A DNA stretch of 15,515 bases from an uncultured Eubacteriales bacterium. GTDB taxonomy: Bacteria; Bacillota; Clostridia; Peptostreptococcales; Anaerovoracaceae. The stretch is taken from the NCBI GenBank assembly GCA_902797195.1, contig CADBRY010000044.1:1-15515 (forward strand), given 5' to 3'. Below, one piece after another: positions 7,584 to 14,666 of this stretch (within the stretch, counting starts at the first letter, position 1; every line of letters begins with the position of its first letter). Below the pieces are notes generated by a model that was not told the DNA's origin, ran no database searches, and was given only the letters and a program-made list of their open reading frames with translations. A program made the translations under genes and the position numbers.

Positions 7584-8840
7584 CTATTGATAGAATCCTG
7601 ATTTCAACAGCTCAACGAACTGTCTGGCGGTCCTGGGACTTCTTCCGTTTCGCCGTATGGCGTGGGTCTCCGCCTTGTTGATCAGCTCATCTTCAGCCAT
7701 GTTGATGCCGTTCAATCGGGCCAGGTTTACCACTATATCAAGATATTCGTCTCTGTCGGGTCTTTCGAAGATCACCGTCAGCCCGAATCGGGCAGACAGG
7801 CTCATGGTTTCCTGGAGGGTATCGTTGACGTGTATATCGTCTCCGTTCCGGTCCGAAAAACTCTCACGTATAAGGTGGCGCCTGTTGCTTGTTGCGTAGA
7901 TGACCGAGTTGTCTCCCCGGCCCGTCACGCTTCCTTCCAGGGTGGCTTTAAGGGCGGAGAAATTATCGTCATTTTCCGTGAAGCTGAGGTCGTCTATGAA
8001 CAAAATGAACTTAAGAGGCTGGCGGGAGATGGTTTCAAGTACTTTGGGGATCTGCATAAGCTGATCCTTTTTGATTTCTATCAGCCTCAGACCCCGGTCG
8101 GCGTATTCTCCGGCTACCGCCTTGACGGTGGAACTCTTTCCCGTGCCCGCATCGCCGTAGAGAAGCATGTTGCTGGCGGAAGATGATTTGCCGTCGCCCT
8201 TTATTCCAAGGAGAGCTTCCGTATTTTTAATGATCTGAGCTTTCTGACGTTCATATCCGAAGAGCTCTGAAAGGGACTGTGCGTCGGGATGGGGCACAGG
8301 GATGATCTCTTCACCCGATACTCTGAAGAATACGTGTCCCGCAAACATCCCGTAACCGGTCCTGCTGAGATCGGACACCTTCTTTGAAAAATCCTCCGAA
8401 AGATTGAGAGGGGAATTGACCCACTGAGGCATCCCTTTTATCAGGCTGCTGACAGGTTCTGTTTCGTTTTCGGCAATGGCATCCTTGATCATATGGCAGC
8501 TGATCCCTGCGATATACTCCAGATTATTCAGCTCCCATTCTGCCGCCTGCCGCACTTCATCGCTTATGGGATCGCCGCAGGCTATGGCCTGGATATAGAA
8601 GTTGTCGTCGGTAACGACGGCTTTTCGGATGTATTCACTAAGGTCGGATGTGACCGGATAGAGGGTGCTTATCAGAGCCGAATAAGCCTCCGTGAGAGTG
8701 ACGGGATCAAGGTCATCCTCTTCTGCGGTAAGGTCCCGGAGCAGTCTGTAAAGGCAACCTATCACAGGGTCTTCCTTAAGCTTTCCGAAAACCGAGAGGG
8801 ATTCGATGGCGATAAGATATTTGAGCAGTTCCTTTTTCAT
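7584..8840 (-). CDS. DUF815 family AAA+ ATP-binding protein
   Basis: The 418-residue product has a poorly conserved N-terminal half (about 1-190) and a P-loop ATPase domain: Walker A GDAGTGKS at 229-236, Walker B FILFIDDLSF, a sensor-1-like YATSNRRHL segment and an arginine-rich RNGRSPRTARQF C-terminal motif. This arrangement is typical of DUF815, a widespread bacterial family of uncharacterised AAA+ ATPases. The reading frame is open to 8885, but ATG 8840 is preferred: it overlaps the upstream stop by one base (TAATG), which indicates translational coupling to the secreted Ig-like protein gene. No strong Shine-Dalgarno sequence is visible, which also fits coupling. Molecular function is not known. 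Confidence 0.9.
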   Translation of the reverse strand: MKKELLKYLIAIESLSVFGKLKEDPVIGCLYRLLRDLTAEEDDLDPVTLTEAYSALISTLYPVTSDLSEYIRKAVVTDDNFYIQAIACGDPISDEVRQAAEWELNNLEYIAGISCHMIKDAIAENETEPVSSLIKGMPQWVNSPLNLSEDFSKKVSDLSRTGYGMFAGHVFFRVSGEEIIPVPHPDAQSLSELFGYERQKAQIIKNTEALLGIKGDGKSSSASNMLLYGDAGTGKSSTVKAVAGEYADRGLRLIEIKKDQLMQIPKVLETISRQPLKFILFIDDLSFTENDDNFSALKATLEGSVTGRGDNSVIYATSNRRHLIRESFSDRNGDDIHVNDTLQETMSLSARFGLTVIFERPDRDEYLDIVVNLARLNGINMAEDELINKAETHAIRRNGRSPRTARQFVELLKSGFYQ

Positions 8841-9877
8841 TACAACACCATTACCGTATGCCCGTTTTTGTTGGGATCGGGACATGAACAGATTATGTCT
8901 CCCCGCTTCAACGTATTTTTGATATTGGCTTTGTCAAAGGTCTCGGCCCGCTCCGATTCGGGGACGTCTATAATCGTAAAGGGTGCCATCATGCCTTTTT
9001 CGGTATATTCATCGTTGACCTGCTGTATAGCCTGACGCAATTGGTTTTGTTCAACGTTTGCCGTTCCGCAGTAATAGTAAAAAGCTTCCTTGTCGTAGGG
9101 CTCACGCCATGTGAGCTTGATCTTCGATCCCATGTCTATGTAGAGCCAGTACCCTGACATAAGAGTGGGGGTACATGAGGTATCGGCCTTTTTTGTTATC
9201 TTCTGAATTCCCTTCAGATCCTCCAATGAGGGATTCTCCGGCAGGCTTTCGCTGACGGCCTTGTAGATGGAGGCTCTGTTATCGACTCTCTCCTGACTTG
9301 TGGGCTCCCAGGCGTTGTAGCCAAAATTGGGATTGCTCACAGTATAGGTGGCGGCCATCGCAGCTTTTTTTGATATTTCAGGATCGTTGCAGCGTATTAT
9401 GAAACTCCAGTCCTTCCAGTCCGTTCCCGGTCCGTAGAAGTAATCGGTGATCACAGATTCGGAACCTGTGCTGTCCCCGGAGCGTTCGTCTTTATCTCCC
9501 GATGAGTGGGCGATCCTGCCGCTTGCGGGAGTGTAATCGGAGACGGTCACCGTGATGCTCTTTTCTGCGGGATAGTACCGTCTGCTTTCTTCGGCGGTGA
9601 TATTGATGGTGGCTTTGCCCGCCTTCTTTCCCCGGAGCATGCCGGCTTCATCCACCTCGGCTACGGAAGGATCGCTGCTTTCATAGGAAAGATCCGTTTC
9701 TCCTTTTGCGTTGATGCTGAAGGGTTCTCCTTCCGAGGCGATGCTGTAGCTGTCCTGACCGACGGTGATGGTCTGTTCCTTCATTTCCGGTTTGTAAAGA
9801 AAAAATGCCGCCACGGCGATCAGGGCCGCTGCAATGAGCAGGGCAGGTATTAATATACGATGTTTTGCGGTGTTCAA
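8840..9877 (-). CDS. Secreted/membrane-anchored Ig-like (Big_2) protein with probable NlpC/P60-like C-terminal domain
   Basis: The 345-residue product has an N-terminal membrane anchor or signal (hydrophobic 8-27), a bacterial Ig-like Big_2-type domain (about 35-113: strands with SYESSDPSVAEV and GKATINIT), a Ser/Asp-rich linker (about 114-145) and a C-terminal domain. In the last domain, Cys235 in ADTSCTP and His340 in NGHTVMVL, preceded by LKRGDI, resemble the Cys and His of NlpC/P60/CHAP-like peptidases that cut cell-wall peptides. The protein stops five residues after that His, which is very short for this fold. The start is a TTG codon at 9877, chosen for its well-spaced AAGGAG site. It is the first gene of a pair with the DUF815 ATPase. 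The peptidase assignment is tentative. Confidence 0.65.
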   Translation of the reverse strand: MNTAKHRILIPALLIAAALIAVAAFFLYKPEMKEQTITVGQDSYSIASEGEPFSINAKGETDLSYESSDPSVAEVDEAGMLRGKKAGKATINITAEESRRYYPAEKSITVTVSDYTPASGRIAHSSGDKDERSGDSTGSESVITDYFYGPGTDWKDWSFIIRCNDPEISKKAAMAATYTVSNPNFGYNAWEPTSQERVDNRASIYKAVSESLPENPSLEDLKGIQKITKKADTSCTPTLMSGYWLYIDMGSKIKLTWREPYDKEAFYYYCGTANVEQNQLRQAIQQVNDEYTEKGMMAPFTIIDVPESERAETFDKANIKNTLKRGDIICSCPDPNKNGHTVMVL

Positions 9878-9926
9878 GCTTATATCTCCTTAAATTGATC
9901 TGTGGTTACTCTAATCTGACTACACA

Positions 9927-9955
9927 ATATTATCATCCATGTTAAGGGCTTACAA
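9927..9955 (-). promoter_or_regulatory. Candidate sigma-70 promoter for the Ig-like protein/DUF815 pair
   Basis: Reading the minus strand, TTGTAA (9955-9950) and TAATAT (9932-9927) are separated by 17 bp. Transcription would start near 9920, leaving a leader of about 43 nt before the TTG start at 9877. The -10 box is one mismatch from consensus and the -35 is weaker. Confidence 0.5.
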
Positions 9956-9977
9956 CGAAAAGTTGCCTTTGCAAGTG

Positions 9978-10006
9978 TTTAAAAACCTGTGGAATGGTGA
10001 TAAAAT
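9978..10006 (+). promoter_or_regulatory. Candidate extended -10 promoter for the XpaC-like/rluB operon
   Basis: TAAAAT at 10001-10006 is preceded by TG at 9998-9999, an extended -10 arrangement. The -35 position (9978-9983, TTTAAA) is weak. Transcription would start near 10013, about 30 nt before ATG 10043. Confidence 0.35.
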
Positions 10007-10042
10007 CAAATATAAGCAGGAAAGGAAACTGAGGTGCGTAGA

Positions 10043-11062
10043 ATGGATAACCTGTATTTCAACGAAAAGAGGCTGAAGAAAATAAGAAACAAAAGAAGCT
10101 GCAGGACCATGAAGATCTGGGGATGGGTCCTGACGGCTATCGGAGGCATCTCCATGCTGGAATCCATCAGCAATTTCTCCATGGGAGACTTTATGGACGG
10201 GCTGCTTTTTCTCATACCCGGAGTGGTCCTGCTCTATCTTGCAAAGTCCCAGGTGAACAAGTGGGACCGGTATGAAGCCCTCATCGACAACAGAGGGAAC
10301 ACTTCCATAAGCATGCTGGCGGAAAGGATGAAGCTGGCGAAAAAAACCGTATATTCCGATCTTCAGAAGATGATCGCAAGCGATTTCTTCATCGGACCAA
10401 ATTACAATATAGAAGCCCATATAGACGGGGAAAGAGATCTTCTGGTAATGACCATTGGAGGAAGGCCCATAAAACCTCTTCCCGAGACCGAGGATGCGTT
10501 CAGAGAAAAAGAAGAGAAAGAGGCCTACAGCTATAAGGGCGGCGAACAGGCCAGACCCTCGGAGGGGAACTGGCAGGACGACGAGGATGCTCCCCAGGCG
10601 GAATGGAAACAGGAGCCCGTTATCAAAGTGAAGATGACGGACCTTGAAATGATACAGAAGGCCATAAGAGAGACGGGAGAGGAGGATGTGAGAAGCTCCC
10701 TTTACGGCATCGAGGGGTCTCTTAGAAGGATCGACGGGAGAGTGCAGAGCGATCCGGAAATAAAGAAGACCGGCAGCATAAGGAATCTCTACAGATATTA
10801 CCTGCCTCAGATAATGGAGCTCATCGAGAATTACCAGTCTGAGGATATTTCAGATGAGACGAGAAACGAGATAAAGAAAGCTCTCCATACCAGTGCGGAG
10901 GCTCTTGGCAACATAGAGGCGGACATTCTGGAAAAGGAACAGATGGATATAGAAGTGGATATCCAGGTCCTGAAAAACATGTTTGCTCAGGACGGACTTC
11001 TCAGGCGGGATATGGACGCCGAAAGCAAGAGGGCAGAGGTCAGAACAAATGCGTCTCAATAA
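10043..11062 (+). CDS. XpaC-like (5-bromo-4-chloroindolyl phosphate hydrolysis family) membrane protein
   Basis: The 339-residue product has two hydrophobic helices near the N-terminus (about 24-45 and 55-72), a short helix-turn-helix-like segment (about 88-115, ISMLAERMKLAKKTVYSDL), an acidic, Glu/Lys-rich linker (about 150-195) and a helical C-terminal domain. The end (about 245-330: NLYRYYLPQIMELIENY, then ADILEKEQMDIEVDIQVLKNMF) resembles the XpaC family, whose members often sit beside TelA-like genes; none is seen here. Function is unknown despite the family name. ATG 10043 is chosen for GAGGTG at 10031-10036, 7 nt upstream; GTG 10034 with AGGAAAGG before it is the alternative. The gene overlaps rluB by 14 bp. 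Confidence 0.7.
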   Translation: MDNLYFNEKRLKKIRNKRSCRTMKIWGWVLTAIGGISMLESISNFSMGDFMDGLLFLIPGVVLLYLAKSQVNKWDRYEALIDNRGNTSISMLAERMKLAKKTVYSDLQKMIASDFFIGPNYNIEAHIDGERDLLVMTIGGRPIKPLPETEDAFREKEEKEAYSYKGGEQARPSEGNWQDDEDAPQAEWKQEPVIKVKMTDLEMIQKAIRETGEEDVRSSLYGIEGSLRRIDGRVQSDPEIKKTGSIRNLYRYYLPQIMELIENYQSEDISDETRNEIKKALHTSAEALGNIEADILEKEQMDIEVDIQVLKNMFAQDGLLRRDMDAESKRAEVRTNASQ

Positions 11063-11753
11063 GTATATAGCCTCAGCGGGGGTGTGCAGCCGCCGCAAAG
11101 CCGATGAGCTCATAGTAAACGGCAATGTAAAGATCAACGGATCCGTCTGCTGCAAGCTGGGCATGGATGTGTCCGAAGATGATGTGGTAAGCGTAAACGG
11201 CAGAGTCATCAACGGGGAGAAAAAGAGGGTGTATTTCGCCCTGAACAAACCGGCGGGATATATAACATCCATGGATGACGAAAAGGGGAGGCCCGCGGTA
11301 TCGGAGCTTGTGTCCGATATTACCGACAGGGTGTTTCCCGTGGGAAGACTGGATTACAACACAACGGGGCTTCTGATAATGACCAACGACGGAGATGTGG
11401 CAAACCGCATGGCACATCCTTCCGGTGAAGTATATAAGACCTATGTGGCGGAAGTGGAAGGAGTGGTATCCTCAAGGAGGATAGACCGCCTCCGCAAAGG
11501 AGTTGATATAGGAGGCTGGATCACAGCTCCCGCAAAGGTCAGGCTGATAAAGCAGAAGCCAAAGAGCGCCGTCCTTGAGATATCCATCAGGGAAGGAAAG
11601 AACAGGCAGGTCCGCAAGATGTGCGCCGCCGTCGGGAACAGAGTGCAGAAGCTGGAGAGGATATCCATCGGCGAGATCAGACTTGGCAGACTGAAAGAAG
11701 GTCACTACAGGAAACTCACAAGAGAAGAGATAGATTATCTGAAGTCACTTTAA
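11049..11753 (+). CDS. rluB: Ribosomal large subunit pseudouridine synthase B
   Basis: This 234-residue protein belongs to the RsuA/RluB family, which converts a uridine in rRNA to pseudouridine. It has an N-terminal S4 RNA-binding domain (MRLNKYIASAGVCSRRKADE, about 1-60) and a catalytic domain with the family signature GRLDYNTTGLLIMTNDG, Asp102 being the catalytic residue. The REGKNRQVRKM motif follows at about 180. RluB (23S rRNA) is more likely than RsuA from similarity to Bacillota RluB, but the exact target is inferred. The frame is open from 10983; ATG 11049 is chosen because the S4 domain starts there and GAGGT lies upstream. It overlaps the XpaC-like gene, and a terminator follows. 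Confidence 0.9.
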   Translation: MRLNKYIASAGVCSRRKADELIVNGNVKINGSVCCKLGMDVSEDDVVSVNGRVINGEKKRVYFALNKPAGYITSMDDEKGRPAVSELVSDITDRVFPVGRLDYNTTGLLIMTNDGDVANRMAHPSGEVYKTYVAEVEGVVSSRRIDRLRKGVDIGGWITAPAKVRLIKQKPKSAVLEISIREGKNRQVRKMCAAVGNRVQKLERISIGEIRLGRLKEGHYRKLTREEIDYLKSL

Positions 11754-11761
11754 ATAAAACA

Positions 11762-11791
11762 AAAGGCCGCAGCCAGATTGCTGCGGCCCTT
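11762..11791. terminator. Bidirectional rho-independent terminator between rluB and kal
   Basis: GGCCGCAGC at 11765-11773 pairs with GCTGCGGCC at 11780-11788 around a 6-nt loop. AAA before and TTT after the stem extend it past one unpaired C. The downstream T-run is moderate for rluB (CTTTGTT) and better on the minus strand (TTTTGTTTTATTT), so it probably ends both convergent transcripts. Confidence 0.9.
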
Positions 11792-11820
11792 TGTTCTGTT
11801 AAGAGAAGAAGTTGAAACTG

Positions 11821-12210
11821 TTATTTTCTTTTTGCTTCCTTCGGTGTTACGCAGATACCCTTTGCCCGGGCAACCACGATAGGCTCCTCAAGAGCGTCAG
11901 CCGCTGAAGGGCTGATGTCAGGTCTTGCTGCGACGACCTTTCTTGCTTCAAAAGTCATCTTCCTTGAGGTATTACCGAATTCTGTGATCTCTCCGTAGGC
12001 TTCGATGTAGTCACCGGCATAGGTTGGAGCCAGGAACTCAACCTCATCATATCTGAGGAAGAGACCTTCGTCCCCGTCGGCCTTGATGAGAAGCTCCGTG
12101 GCCACATCGCCGAAGAGATGCACCATATGTGCTCCGTCTACCAGGCTGCCGCCATAGTGAGCGTCTTTGTGTGACATACGAAGTCTGAGAGTTGAAGTGA
12201 TTTTTTCCAT
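11821..12210 (-). CDS. kal: 3-aminobutyryl-CoA ammonia-lyase
   Basis: Kal removes ammonia from L-3-aminobutyryl-CoA to give crotonyl-CoA, a late step of lysine fermentation to acetate and butyrate. The 129-residue product is a hotdog-fold protein and closely follows the Kal pattern I know from lysine-fermenting Clostridia: [17 protein letters not shown] near the start, then [33 protein letters not shown], and [15 protein letters not shown] near the end. The frame is open to 12258, but that extension covers the sigma-54 promoter; ATG 12210 has a fitting AAAGGAG site. It is transcribed divergently from the sigma-54 activator gene, and expression is probably controlled through the palindrome at 12286-12303. 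Confidence 0.92.
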   Translation of the reverse strand: MEKITSTLRLRMSHKDAHYGGSLVDGAHMVHLFGDVATELLIKADGDEGLFLRYDEVEFLAPTYAGDYIEAYGEITEFGNTSRKMTFEARKVVAARPDISPSAADALEEPIVVARAKGICVTPKEAKRK

Positions 12211-12241
12211 AGTCTTAAGCTCCTTTCTACTCCTTTGATAT

Positions 12242-12258
12242 TGCAAATGCTGTGCCAA
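12242..12258 (-). promoter_or_regulatory. Sigma-54 (-24/-12) promoter of kal
   Basis: On the minus strand the sequence TTGGCACAGCATTTGCA matches the sigma-54 consensus. GG is at 12256-12255 and GC at 12244-12243, with the required 12-bp register. Transcription would begin near 12231, giving a leader of about 20 nt that holds the AAAGGAG site of kal. The palindromic activator site is centred about 63 bp upstream of that start. Confidence 0.9.
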
Positions 12259-12269
12259 TGCATTATTAT
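12242..12269 (+). promoter_or_regulatory. Possible sigma-70 promoter of the regulator gene
   Basis: TTGCAA at 12242-12247 and TATTAT at 12264-12269 are 16 bp apart on the + strand. Transcription would start near 12276. This promoter would overlap the antisense sigma-54 promoter of kal, and the palindrome would lie at about +10 to +27, a position suited to autorepression. The match is moderate. Confidence 0.35.
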
Positions 12270-12285
12270 TGAAAACAGGAAAGAA

Positions 12286-12303
12286 TGAACCGCATATGGT
12301 TCA
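12286..12303. promoter_or_regulatory. 18-bp palindromic activator site, copy 1 (kal/regulator)
   Basis: TGAACCGCATATGGTTCA has perfect TGAACC/GGTTCA arms around a 6-bp centre. Its exact reverse complement occurs at 14516-14533 upstream of kdd, so relative to each sigma-54 promoter both copies have the same orientation, including the asymmetric centre. Being upstream of two sigma-54 promoters, it is very probably the enhancer (UAS) of the activator encoded at 12379-14454. Confidence 0.88.
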
Positions 12304-12357
12304 AAGGGGATGAAAAGGTGCGTTCAAATTGTGTTCACGGCTTTGGCCGGTTCACGG
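12298..12357 (+). repeat. Cluster of GTTCA half-sites before the regulator gene
   Basis: GTTCA occurs at 12299-12303 (the right arm of the palindrome), 12322-12326, 12333-12337 and 12350-12354. The last two are part of an 8-bp direct repeat GTTCACGG (12333-12340 and 12350-12357). Spacings are 23, 11 and 17 bp. They could be weaker half-sites for the activator; the region is not coding if the regulator starts at 12379. Confidence 0.45.
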
Positions 12358-12378
12358 AAGACAGCAGAGGTGATGAAA

Positions 12379-14454
12379 ATGAAGAACTACTACGGAGTCG
12401 ACAGAGTCCTTTCACCACCCCAGGTTTTTCCCGCTGCATCATGGCAGCTGGACAACAGCAGGGAACTTAGAAATGGTGAGATCCGTGTAAGTCTTAAGAG
12501 GGTACATATAGAAGGAACCAGCTTCAGACAGATATGGCAGGAGGCCGGAAAAGACGAGGGCCGCTTAAAGGAGATAATATACGATATAGTCTTAAAGAGA
12601 GGAAAGCTCCACAATCCTGTTACCGATACGGGAGGAGTTCTCTACGGAGTCATCGAGGAAATAGATCCCGGTTATGACAATGTCCAGGGTCTGAAGGCGG
12701 GGGATGAAGTGTTCTGCAATGCCTCATTGGCAGGAGTCCCCATGGTTATCAACAATATTCTTTCGGTGGATCCGGTTTACTCGCAGTTTGAGGCGGAAGG
12801 CTATGCCATCCTTCTTCCCGGAGTCCCCATTCTCAGAAAACCCGAAGACCTTCCCGAAGATCTGCTCCTTTTTGTGTTCAATGAATCAGGGACCCTTTAC
12901 AAAGTGAGCAAGCTTGCGGAGGGAAAGAACAACATAGCGGTAATGGGCAACAATCTGCTTACAAATCTTCTCTACGGATATACCATAAGAAGGGCTGCGG
13001 GAAAAGATGCAAAGATCTACTGCTTCCTTGACAGAAATTCTGAAGACCTTTTTCAGGGTGAGAAAATACATCAGCTTATGAAAGAAACATTTAACGGAGA
13101 AGCCAGCATGAACATGCTAAGACCCGTTTCATGTCTTGAGCTTCTGGAGCCCTATCCCGACATGGATATGTCAGTAAACTGCGTGGATATCCCCGGCTCT
13201 GAGACTATCAACATCATGGCTACAAGATCCGGAGGAACCGTTGTCTTTGCAAACTTCATCAGCAACTACAACATGGCTCTATACATCACAGAGGGGGCAT
13301 CAAGGGATCTGGACATAAAGTGTGCCGACGGATATCTGGTGGCCTACGATGAATTCGACTTCGAGATCGTAAGAGAGCTTGCCCCTTGGCTGGAAGGGTC
13401 TCTCATCAGCAGACAGGCCAGAAAACAAAAGGGGCGGAAGATCACATACGAGCTGGAGCTGGACGAGATCTACAGGAATCAGCATCTGAACGAAGCGGGA
13501 GATTTCGTCGTTGCCAGCAGGACAATGAGCTCCATTTTAAGCGAAGCCATGACCGTGGCCAAGTACGACTGCAATGTGCTCATATCCGGGGATACGGGTG
13601 TAGGTAAGGAAAAGATCGCGGGACTGATCCAGAAGAACAGCAGCAGAAAAATACATCCGTATATAAAGGTAAACTGCGCCTCCATATCCCCCAATCTCAT
13701 GGAATCGGAGTTCTTCGGCTACGAGAAGGGCGCCTTTACAGGTGCGGATTCAAAAGGAAAAAAAGGTCTCTTTGAAGCTGCGGACAACGGAATAATATTC
13801 CTGGATGAGGTGGGAGAGCTTCCTCTGGATATGCAGGCCAAACTTCTGAGGGTGATACAGGACGGTGAATTCATGAGAGTTGGAGGCACGGTCCCCATAA
13901 AGACCAACGTAAGGATCATTTCCGCCACCAACAGAAGACTTGAGGATATGGTGGAGCAGAAAACATTCAGGAGAGACCTTTATTACAGACTGAACGTTTT
14001 CCCCATAGTCATTCCGGCCCTGAGCGAAAGAAAAGAGGATATACCGCCTCTGGTGCACTCATTCATAGAAAAATACAACGAGAAATTCGGAATGGACAAG
14101 TATATGGACGATGATGCCGTTGAGTATCTGATGAACCGGAAGTGGCCGGGGAACATCCGTGAGCTTGAGAATGTGGTCCAGCGATTGATGATAAGCAGCA
14201 AAAACGAGAATATAACCCTGATGGATGTGCTGTCCGAGCTTGATGATCAGATGGCCGACAGGATACAGGGCAATCTGCCAAGTGAAAATATAGAAGAGGG
14301 CGGGGCCAGCCTGGGTCAGCTTGTGGATGCCTTTGAGAAGGATCTTATCAAACAGGCCTGGGAAAAATACGGGTCTACCCGTAAGGCTGCAAAGGCAATA
14401 GGTATCAGCCAGACACAATTCGTAAGAAAAAAGAACAAGTACGGTATAGACTAG
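12379..14454 (+). CDS. Sigma-54-dependent activator with Kdd-like N-terminal sensor domain
   Basis: The 691-residue product is an enhancer-binding protein that should activate sigma-54 promoters. Residues ~1-350 resemble Kdd, the dehydrogenase encoded next (GVDRVLSP against GTHRVISP, EGTSF against DSASF, LKAGDEV against LKVGDKI). The Kdd nucleotide motif GGGGKSG is replaced by GNNLLTN at 190-196, so catalysis is unlikely and ligand sensing is inferred. Residues ~385-610 are the AAA+ domain: Walker A GDTGVGKE (404-411), GAFTGA (451-456) that contacts sigma-54, Walker B IIFLDEVGELP, and FRRDLYYRLNVFPI. The C-terminal ~45 residues form a Fis/TyrR-type HTH (TRKAAKAIGISQTQFVRKK). ATG 12379 is chosen because AGAGGTG ends 6 nt before it and because it aligns with the Kdd start; ATG 12373 and an open frame to 12310 are alternatives. 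Likely ligand: a lysine-fermentation intermediate. Confidence 0.92.
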   Translation: MKNYYGVDRVLSPPQVFPAASWQLDNSRELRNGEIRVSLKRVHIEGTSFRQIWQEAGKDEGRLKEIIYDIVLKRGKLHNPVTDTGGVLYGVIEEIDPGYDNVQGLKAGDEVFCNASLAGVPMVINNILSVDPVYSQFEAEGYAILLPGVPILRKPEDLPEDLLLFVFNESGTLYKVSKLAEGKNNIAVMGNNLLTNLLYGYTIRRAAGKDAKIYCFLDRNSEDLFQGEKIHQLMKETFNGEASMNMLRPVSCLELLEPYPDMDMSVNCVDIPGSETINIMATRSGGTVVFANFISNYNMALYITEGASRDLDIKCADGYLVAYDEFDFEIVRELAPWLEGSLISRQARKQKGRKITYELELDEIYRNQHLNEAGDFVVASRTMSSILSEAMTVAKYDCNVLISGDTGVGKEKIAGLIQKNSSRKIHPYIKVNCASISPNLMESEFFGYEKGAFTGADSKGKKGLFEAADNGIIFLDEVGELPLDMQAKLLRVIQDGEFMRVGGTVPIKTNVRIISATNRRLEDMVEQKTFRRDLYYRLNVFPIVIPALSERKEDIPPLVHSFIEKYNEKFGMDKYMDDDAVEYLMNRKWPGNIRELENVVQRLMISSKNENITLMDVLSELDDQMADRIQGNLPSENIEEGGASLGQLVDAFEKDLIKQAWEKYGSTRKAAKAIGISQTQFVRKKNKYGID

Positions 14455-14515
14455 ACAGGCTCAGAGGATCCCGCCCGTGATAAGAACACCGACTGAATCA
14501 GGCTGAAAGAACCCA

Positions 14516-14533
14516 TGAACCATATGCGGTTCA
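14516..14533. promoter_or_regulatory. 18-bp palindromic activator site, copy 2 (kdd)
   Basis: TGAACCATATGCGGTTCA is the exact reverse complement of the copy at 12286-12303. It is centred about 152 bp upstream of the predicted kdd transcription start, a normal distance for a sigma-54 enhancer acting through DNA looping. A transcription terminator lies between this site and the promoter. GAACC at 14509-14513 is a possible additional half-site. Confidence 0.88.
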
Positions 14534-14577
14534 AATCGGGGCGGATCACATGGGAATCAGATGATAAAAAAACGGAG

Positions 14578-14611
14578 AAAACCTCGCATTGCACTAATAA
14601 TGCGAGGTTTT
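14578..14611. terminator. Rho-independent terminator after the regulator gene
   Basis: AAAACCTCGCATT (14578-14590) pairs perfectly over 13 bp with AATGCGAGGTTTT (14599-14611) around an 8-nt loop. The A-rich left side and T-rich right side let it work in both directions. It ends the regulator transcript and keeps read-through out of kdd, so kdd should depend on its own sigma-54 promoter. Confidence 0.9.
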
Positions 14612-14649
14612 ATATCGGAAGGATGCCGGCGGGGACCGCTGACAGGCCA

Positions 14650-14666
14650 TTGGCACGCTAATTGCT
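14650..14666 (+). promoter_or_regulatory. Sigma-54 (-24/-12) promoter of kdd
   Basis: TTGGCACGCTAATTGCT is a near-perfect sigma-54 promoter, with GG at 14652-14653 and GC at 14664-14665 in the required 12-bp register. The predicted start is near 14677, about 42 nt before the kdd ATG. It shares TTGGCAC and TTGC with the kal promoter. Confidence 0.93.

Noticed and set aside
12211..12258. N-terminal extension of Kal up to 12258
   Set aside because: The extension would be translated from DNA holding the sigma-54 promoter and SD; ATG 12210 has the proper AAAGGAG site and matches the family start.
12310..12378. N-terminal extension of the activator from 12310
   Set aside because: The extra residues do not align with Kdd, whose start matches ATG 12379, and a good SD precedes that codon.
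12379..14454. Regulator plus kdd as a recent gene duplication with intact enzyme activity in both
   Set aside because: Similarity is colinear but low, and the nucleotide-binding loop is destroyed in the regulator, so an old, specialised divergence is more likely.
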